Positions 58,150-64,000 of a DNA stretch of 64,000 bases are shown one piece after another; the first letter of the stretch is position 1, and each line of letters starts with the position of its first letter. Under the pieces are notes generated by a model. It searched no databases and was not told the origin of the DNA. It worked only from the letters and a program-made list of their open reading frames with translations. The DNA lies in assembly GCA_963995505.1 (NCBI GenBank), contig OZ023186.1:14391570-14455569 (forward strand), written 5' to 3'. The DNA is from Hypericum androsaemum (taxonomy: Eukaryota > Streptophyta > Magnoliopsida > Malpighiales > Hypericaceae). Both the position numbers and the translations under genes were made by a program.

Positions 58150-58990
58150 GCATGCCCGACTACGAGAAATGGCAGGTCCGATCATAATAAAATGGGCATG
58201 CCCAGTTATGATAAAATAGCATGCATGGTTACAATAAAATGACATGCTCAGTATTGACTAAATGGCAGGCCAGGTACGATTTAATAACATGGGTTATGAA
58301 CAAATGGCAGACACGGTTACGATAAAATAACATATGCCCGGTTATAATAAAATAGCATACCCGGTTATGACCAAATGGTAGACCCAGTACGATAAAATAG
58401 CGTACCCGGTTATGACTAAATAGCAGAACCGAGTATGATAATGGCATGTCCGGTTATAATAAAAATGCATGCTCGGTAATGACCAAATGGTAGGCCGGTT
58501 ACGATAAAATAGCATGCATGGTTATGACTAAGTGGCAGACCCGGTTACGATAAAATGACATGCCTGGTTACGATAAAATGACATACCCGGCTATGACTAA
58601 TTGAATGTCCGATTATGTCTAAATGGCATACCCAGTTAATGGCTAAATGGCATGTAAGGTTAATATCTAATAAAATTTATAATAAATTAAATTATTTATT
58701 AAATGACATGCCTGGTTATGAAAAAATAGCAGGCCCAATCACAATAAAATGGCAGGCCAATTATAATTAAATGACATGCTCATTTATGCAAAAATGACAT
58801 GCCCGATTACGATAAAATGTCATGCCAGGTTACGATAAAATGTCATACCTTGTAACGATAAAATGACATACCTTGTTATGATAAAATGACATATCTTGTT
58901 ATGATAAAATAGCATGTCTATTTATGTCCAAATGACAAGCCCAGTTACAATAAATTAACATACTCGGTTATGATAAAATGGCATACATGA
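58150..58990. repeat. Degenerate tandem array of about 22-bp units
   Basis: Roughly 38 units of the form GGTTAYGATAAAATGGCATGCC/C occur head to tail, with variants (GGTTATGACTAAATGGCAGACC, ATAAAATAGCATACCC). An AT-rich break lies at about 58660-58700. Both the spacing and the GATAAAAT...CATGCC core repeat. It is not coding. Confidence 0.85.
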
Positions 58991-60683
58991 CTAATATTTA
59001 TTATAGACATTAATTATTTAATTAAATAATATTCTAATTCGATTCACTATGGTATGCTCTGATTTTTTTTTAAATATTAATAATAAGAAAGAAAAAAAAT
59101 CAAAACTCACCAAATTTAGGTTAGTGCGTGCGTAAACTCGCATCAGCGTACGTCCCTGAGGCCGACTCGGATTTTGGTCCGACATCTAAGTCAACTGGTC
59201 TGACCGGTCAGACCACTGGTCAGATCAAATTTTTTTACTTATATATTTTTATATTTTAAAATAATATATAGGCTAAATAATAGGTTTAAAACATTAACAT
59301 TCTCGATATATTTTTTAATTTATTTCATATCTAGTATAATTTCCTTTGTTGTTTTAATTTATTTAGTGTAAATTTAGGAAAATCGAGTGTATAATCTGAT
59401 TTTTTTAAATTTTTTGGGGTCGGTTGGGAAAAATCTGGTCAGACCGGGTAGTCCGAGTCAAAAAAGTGACCAACCCGGATTTGGTCCCGCTGGTAAGGTG
59501 GGCGTTCTTCCTACCTTTTCTGACCCGGGTTTATGTCCGATTCGTGGTCTGACTGGTCGGACCAAAATAATGCTATTTCCTACATTTTAAGACATTATAG
59601 TTCTAGAAGTGAATTTCTATAAATTGTTACTTACAAATCTTAGCATTCTTGAGCAATCTGAGAAGTATAATTGCTGGAATTAGAATCCATTGACAACATG
59701 GGGACAATTAATATTTTAGAGAGTGATTATCAATCACGTCTCAAGTACACAAATTTGAAGAGTCCTATTGGGTTGGTTCGTTGAGATCAATCATTGATAA
59801 TTCAACAATGAGTTTTAGAATCTCAATTTTTTCTCCAAGATTGTTGGTGCCTCGACAAATTTGTCGACATTTGAAACCACCAGGGAACGCATATAGATCG
59901 ATTTCGGTGTTGTTCATGATAGCGGAGTTGGGGTTAGGGAGGCCGAGCCAACCCGGACCTCCTCGTCATTGGAGAATATAGAAATCGAAAATACTAGTTA
60001 CCATGCAAGCTTATGCATGAGAGAAGGGACTGGCCAACCATAGTTGGCGATGATTAAAAATGTAACATACCTCAAAAACATTTTTTGGAACAGTAAATAT
60101 TTTATTCCTTAACCAAAATGTTACACCAGGACTTCAAATACATTATCGATCTATATTACATGCATTATATAACCATCCTGAAATGATATATGTTCAGACA
60201 TTTACCTTATATTACATGCACCCCACCAAGGAATTGTAATTACTTTTAGGACCGATGCCTTTCATGGTAGTTCAATGATTTACCATGAGCAGACTCCGTA
60301 GCGTGACGATTCTTGAATGCACAAATCCGCTCTCTTTAGAGTCTTCATCCCCTATATACCGTAAATTATCAACATAATTATACATATAATTAACATCCTA
60401 GCACGTACGCATTGTAATATTTGACACATTAATTGCAAATGCTAAGAAATAAACTAATTAATAATTGATCATATTGCAAAATGTAGAAGTGCCTAGCTCC
60501 CTGTCCTCTAATTAAGAAACCAAGTATCTAATGTGTTTTCTAGAAATAATTTTTTACACTATTATCACACTGATAAAAATTGAACCAGGACTTTCGTCAA
60601 TTCATTTGTACGCTTTGTGTCGAAAGGTCAAGTGCCCTTTAGCAAGTATCTACTTATGTTCAACCAACCAATAGACGGTGTAA
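58991..60683. other. Intergenic; possible small inverted-repeat element at 59171-59568
   Basis: TTTTGGTCCGAC at 59171 and its inverse near 59556-59568, with GGTCTGACCGGTCAGACC-type palindromes inside, suggest a small hAT-like MITE. Borders are unsure. The rest of the interval is AT-rich with no gene, including the 3' flank of the STOP2-like gene. Confidence 0.4.
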
Positions 60684-61844
60684 TTACCTATCATATGGCT
60701 GCTGTATCTCTATGGCTTGAATGTTGGTGTTCCCTCTCCTAATAGCCGGTGCATGGCCAATGAACAAAGCAACATGTCCCATTAGCTTGTCCTTCCTTGA
60801 AAAAGTTGTACCACAAGAGCACAGCCACTTGAGATCCCCACAATGCTTCTCATGTGTCCTAAGATCCGAAAGCACCGAGAAATGCTTCGTATTGCACCTC
60901 TTGCACACATACATCTTAGGGCAGTGGCTCCTTTTGTAGTGGTTCTTGACACAAATCATTGACTTGAGAGGCTGGAACTTGGCGTGCTTCTGGTTCCACC
61001 TACAACCTTCATGCGGACATGAGTACTTCATCGGCGACTCCCCGGCCGGCGAGTCCTTGCCCCCTGTGGATCCACTCGGTTTGCTCAAGGCCGCGCTGGT
61101 CTTGTACTCGTCGCCATGAGCTCTCATGTGCATCCTCAAGTTCGCGTCGCGCTTGAACCCTTTCCCGCAAACATGGCAATAATGTGTGTACTTGGCTAGC
61201 AAATTCGCAGCATCCAATTCAATGATGTCGCCTGAATTTTGTCCCGAACGGAGATGCAATTCTCTCATTTCCGACTTTTTACTACTATTAATGTCGGAAC
61301 CAACATGCACACCACCTCTTTTGTTGTTGTTGAGATGATCATCATCATTATTGTTACAAATAGTACCATTGTAATTGTCACCATACCAATCAGAGACTTG
61401 GTCACTGGTGAACAAGAAGCTTTGCCCTCTTTCCTGGCCTACCGCGGCGCAGTTGTTGGCACCGTAGTTCGGCTGAGATAGGATGCTCTCTTGCGCCTTG
61501 TCGCACGGTTCTTGCACATGATCATCCGCGCTATGGCCGGAGCCCGGACCTATAGCCAACTGCTGGCAAGTGAACATCATTGAAGAGGACGTGACTATAA
61601 TCTCTTGGATCATGGTAACTATGTTTGCTATGGCCAAAGAGTTCGACTCCGGGTGGCTCTGATCCTGCGCAATAAGGAGGCTAACCAAAGATTGCACTTG
61701 ATGAACCTTTTCCTTGAGAAGAGAGAGGCTATAAAGGAGAGAATTGGAGTGAGTTTCTGACTCAGAACTTCCTTCAATTGGAGGAAACATTTGCAACCCT
61801 TGTGAGACACTAGGGAAACAATGAGAGGTGGCCCCTGAAATCAT
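60684..61844 (-). CDS. STOP2: STOP2-like C2H2 zinc-finger transcription factor
   Basis: This is a single-exon frame of 386 residues from [10 protein letters not shown]. An upstream in-frame ATG at 61958 would add 38 residues, but the MISG start fits the family better. There are four zinc-finger units: [16 protein letters not shown] at about 223-243; an atypical [27 protein letters not shown] at about 276-307; [22 protein letters not shown] at about 314-335; and [20 protein letters not shown] at about 342-364. This order and spacing are those of SENSITIVE TO PROTON RHIZOTOXICITY factors (STOP1/STOP2, ART1), nuclear regulators of low-pH and aluminium tolerance. The short length and short N-terminus fit STOP2 rather than STOP1. 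Lack of introns is usual for the family. The frame is undisturbed. Confidence 0.9.
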   Translation of the reverse strand: MISGATSHCFPSVSQGLQMFPPIEGSSESETHSNSLLYSLSLLKEKVHQVQSLVSLLIAQDQSHPESNSLAIANIVTMIQEIIVTSSSMMFTCQQLAIGPGSGHSADDHVQEPCDKAQESILSQPNYGANNCAAVGQERGQSFLFTSDQVSDWYGDNYNGTICNNNDDDHLNNNKRGGVHVGSDINSSKKSEMRELHLRSGQNSGDIIELDAANLLAKYTHYCHVCGKGFKRDANLRMHMRAHGDEYKTSAALSKPSGSTGGKDSPAGESPMKYSCPHEGCRWNQKHAKFQPLKSMICVKNHYKRSHCPKMYVCKRCNTKHFSVLSDLRTHEKHCGDLKWLCSCGTTFSRKDKLMGHVALFIGHAPAIRRGNTNIQAIEIQQPYDR

Positions 61845-61942
61845 TTTCAGGAGATCTCGCTTCTCTAAATTCTTGTTCAAGTGAATTTTCTTTTCAAGTG
61901 GTACTTGACAGAAAAAAAACCTTTTTTCTTTATACAAGTTGT

Positions 61943-61948
61943 TATATA
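61943..61948 (-). promoter_or_regulatory. TATA-like box of the STOP2-like gene
   Basis: Minus-strand ACCATATATAACAAC lies about 100 nt upstream of the MISG ATG. If it is used, transcription would start near 61915, which would leave the ATG at 61958 outside the message and support the start at 61844. Confidence 0.45.
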
Positions 61949-63428
61949 TGGTAGACATTTGACCAGGCCTATCCTCATTGATAAGGTAAATAATTGAAAA
62001 TATATTTTAATTATGGTTATTTAAGTCATTGAAAGAGAGGTACAAGGTCAACTTGTTTAACGTTTCAGTTCATCCCCACGTAAAGCCTCCCTCGCATGTT
62101 ACCCATCTCAAATAGAGACAACCCTAAGAGAAGAATTTTAAGCCAAGGCTGGCACGTACTTGCATTAAACTATATGATATATAGAGGCCAACCAATAACT
62201 TATTATAAGTTCTTCTGACGTCTCGCGAATTTTATATTAGAATATGTCGAGTACATCTCCCGGCGTTTACCTGCTTTATTTTCCTTGGGTGAATCTCGTA
62301 TTAGCTACTTTATTAACAGCTATACTAATATTTTTACATTTGTAAGACTCAAATCTATTAACTCATTAACTAAATCTAATCCAAGTTTCTTATCACTTCA
62401 ACTAATTATTATTAGTTAAAACCAGGGTGAGTCGAATTCGGACCGCAAAAACTATTTCAGAGGAAATATGAGAACTAAACTAGACCATTTATTATTCGAT
62501 TCTGGTCCAGAACCAATCCGATCTTTTTTTGTTTCTATTCTAATTCTAACCGAGAAAACCCGAAATTTGAAAAAGAATAGAAAGATAGGGGCGGAAGGAG
62601 GGCGATGCCACTTTCATAAGAGAAATTATGATGTCTTTAGGGTCTTTCACTAATCTATCAGAAACAACATACAACTCAATCCACAAATTTGAGAAAATCT
62701 TCAAGTCACTTTAACAAAAAGCATAAGATATTTCAATCTAGACAAACAAATAGATTGATTTAGTTTCCTTGAACAAAAACAAGACAGATATAACTTAAAT
62801 GAGAATTGTAAAATTAATAAACTAAATTATATCAAACGCACAATGCAAAATTTGAAATTGTAATTATGTTCGAGTCTTTATGATTCTTTTCGATAAGACT
62901 CGACCCATAACTGAGAACTATTTCACAATGCATAATGGAATTGAGCGAGACCCGATCTTCTTTGGTTTCGGTTTAGAACCCGATTTATGGTCCAATTTGG
63001 ACCTATTTGCAATTTTTTTCTCACCCCTAGACTTGAATATTAATAATGATAAAGTCAAATTCAAGGTCATTTCAAGTGGTAATCTTCACCCCTAGTTGCA
63101 TTTTTATAATTGATATATACGTGATACCACACGTCATTTATTAGTTGAGAAATTTAAGGTCATTCTCGCTTTTTAATCGCCGGTTCGTTATGGTAATCTT
63201 CCAACTCCGGTTATTCACAGGTTAATTATAATGTTGTGTATATTTACATTATTATACTATGTCTATTTTGTCAATTAGTCGTTTCGCTTGTTACCACATT
63301 GGAAATAGTAGGTCTTGAAGGTTGATTAAACTAGTATAAATAAGTGAGTTTTGTTCGATACTAATCAAACTCATTTGGACTTTCATACATTGTGGAGGAA
63401 AACCAATATAAACTTATTAGTTCAAATC

Positions 63429-63450
63429 ATATATATATATATATATATAT
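63429..63450. repeat. (AT)n microsatellite
   Basis: Eleven AT units in a row upstream of the open frame at 63477. Confidence 0.95.
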
Positions 63451-63476
63451 TGTAATGTACGAAAGGATCCAAGTGA

Positions 63477-63944
63477 GAAGTAATAGGAGTTTTGGGACTG
63501 AAATATAATACTTGGTCTAATGAAGGAGATTGCAAGTATGCGGATGTCGGGTTTCTGTTGAGGATATTGAATAACAAGGGAGCATATGAATTTTTTGATG
63601 CATTGAATTCAAGATTTGGAGACGAGGGCTATGGATTTTTTATCGCAGGCAGCATTGAATTCCAATTGCAGCTGGTGGGAGTAGTTAAGAAATATGTGAG
63701 CAAGTTTGAGAAGCTGAAAGCCATTATGGTGTTCAGAGTTAAGGAGAAGGGCACGATTGTTCTTGACAGTGCGTATTCAGAGGTTTGTGAATTGTTGAGA
63801 GGAAACTACTTACCGCTACTGGTTTATGCACTCTCTCAGATTCTGCATTCTAAAGAAGTTGGCATGTCCAAAGTTGAGGTGATCGATGTAGCATATAAAT
63901 TTGTGGTCTCTTCCAAAAAGAGGGCAGGTTACAGAAGTTTTTGA
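63477..63944 (+). other. Unrecognised open frame without upstream ATG
   Basis: The frame is open from just after a TGA at 63474 to a TGA at 63944, about 155 codons. It reads VIGVLGLKYNTW, FLLRILNNKGAYEFFDALNS, SKFEKLKAIMVFRVKEKGTI and LLRGNYLPLLVYALSQIL, ending KKRAGYRSF. The first ATG is deep inside (63726), so it must be an internal or last exon, or a gene fragment. Codon usage and a balanced composition look like real protein. I do not recognise a family. It lies 50 bp from the window end, so downstream context is missing. Confidence 0.4.
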
Positions 63945-64000
63945 ACAGCATCTGGGGGTACTTTTGGAGAATAAGGGCTAAATCCTTGAGTGACAACATA

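Larger units (their letters stand above)
61850..63476. other. Intergenic; possible MITE at about 62424-63093
   Basis: ACCAGGGTGAGTCGAATTCGG at about 62423 and CTCACCCCTAG near 63027 (repeated as TTCACCCCTAG near 63086) look like imperfect inverted ends. GAACCCGATTTATGGTCC-type words at 62965-63000 relate to GGTCCAGAACC at 62504. No gene was seen. Upstream of 63400 the DNA is AT-rich. Confidence 0.4.

Noticed and set aside
58150..58990. Regularly spaced repeats suggesting a CRISPR array
   Set aside because: Units follow each other without unique spacers and the DNA is a plant nuclear genome; it is a satellite-like tandem array.

Overview
This window is nuclear DNA of a flowering plant, most likely a core eudicot. 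It has AT-rich intergenic DNA, GT-AG introns, plant-only gene families (pheophorbide a oxygenase, NHL/LEA_2, STOP-type C2H2 factor) and many nested plant transposons. I cannot name the species from the sequence alone.

Layout of host genes: (1) <1..2736 minus, a plant RING/U-box-type E3 candidate whose RING end lies outside the window; (2) 22900..23538 minus, an intronless NDR1/HIN1-like (LEA_2) membrane protein; (3) 29955..35829 plus, an 18-exon nuclear PHD-finger/GNAT protein of the IDM1-like group; (4) 40020..40546 plus, the cell-cycle protein CKS1; (5) 42997..43300 plus, a 70-residue single-pass membrane protein of unknown function; (6) 53238..56181 plus, pheophorbide a oxygenase (PAO/ACD1), complete in 7 exons; (7) 60684..61844 minus, a STOP2-like C2H2 zinc-finger factor; (8) 63477..63944 plus, an unrecognised open frame without a 5' ATG. 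These genes do not form a pathway. The RING, PHD/GNAT and CKS trio resembles a conserved Arabidopsis chromosome 2 neighbourhood.

Transposon landscape: 5.7-14.0 kb holds two broken copies of one Ty1-copia family. They enclose a plant-mobile-domain gene remnant that is itself split by a hAT transposon. Copy B is interrupted by a solo LTR with a 5-bp target duplication. A second solo LTR lies at about 16.2-17.9 kb on the minus strand. A dead LINE occupies 26.4-28.9 kb. Mutator-like elements with long terminal inverted repeats sit at 14744, 38447 and 56275; the one at 38447 has a perfect 9-bp target duplication and carries a captured fragment of a pKIWI502-type oxidoreductase gene (a Pack-MULE). 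A hAT MITE with a perfect 8-bp target duplication lies at 41457. An almost full-length Ty1-copia element (44943 to about 52890) ends about 350 bp upstream of PAO. Its left LTR contains an inverted-repeat element and its right LTR contains a solo LTR. PAO is therefore flanked by transposons on both sides.

Other structure: a degenerate tandem satellite of about 22-bp units (58150-58990), a plastid 16S rRNA-like fragment at 37738, a 73-bp intronic tandem duplication and several microsatellites. Exon boundaries were derived by hand from GT-AG signals, reading phase and remembered family sequences; no alignment was run.
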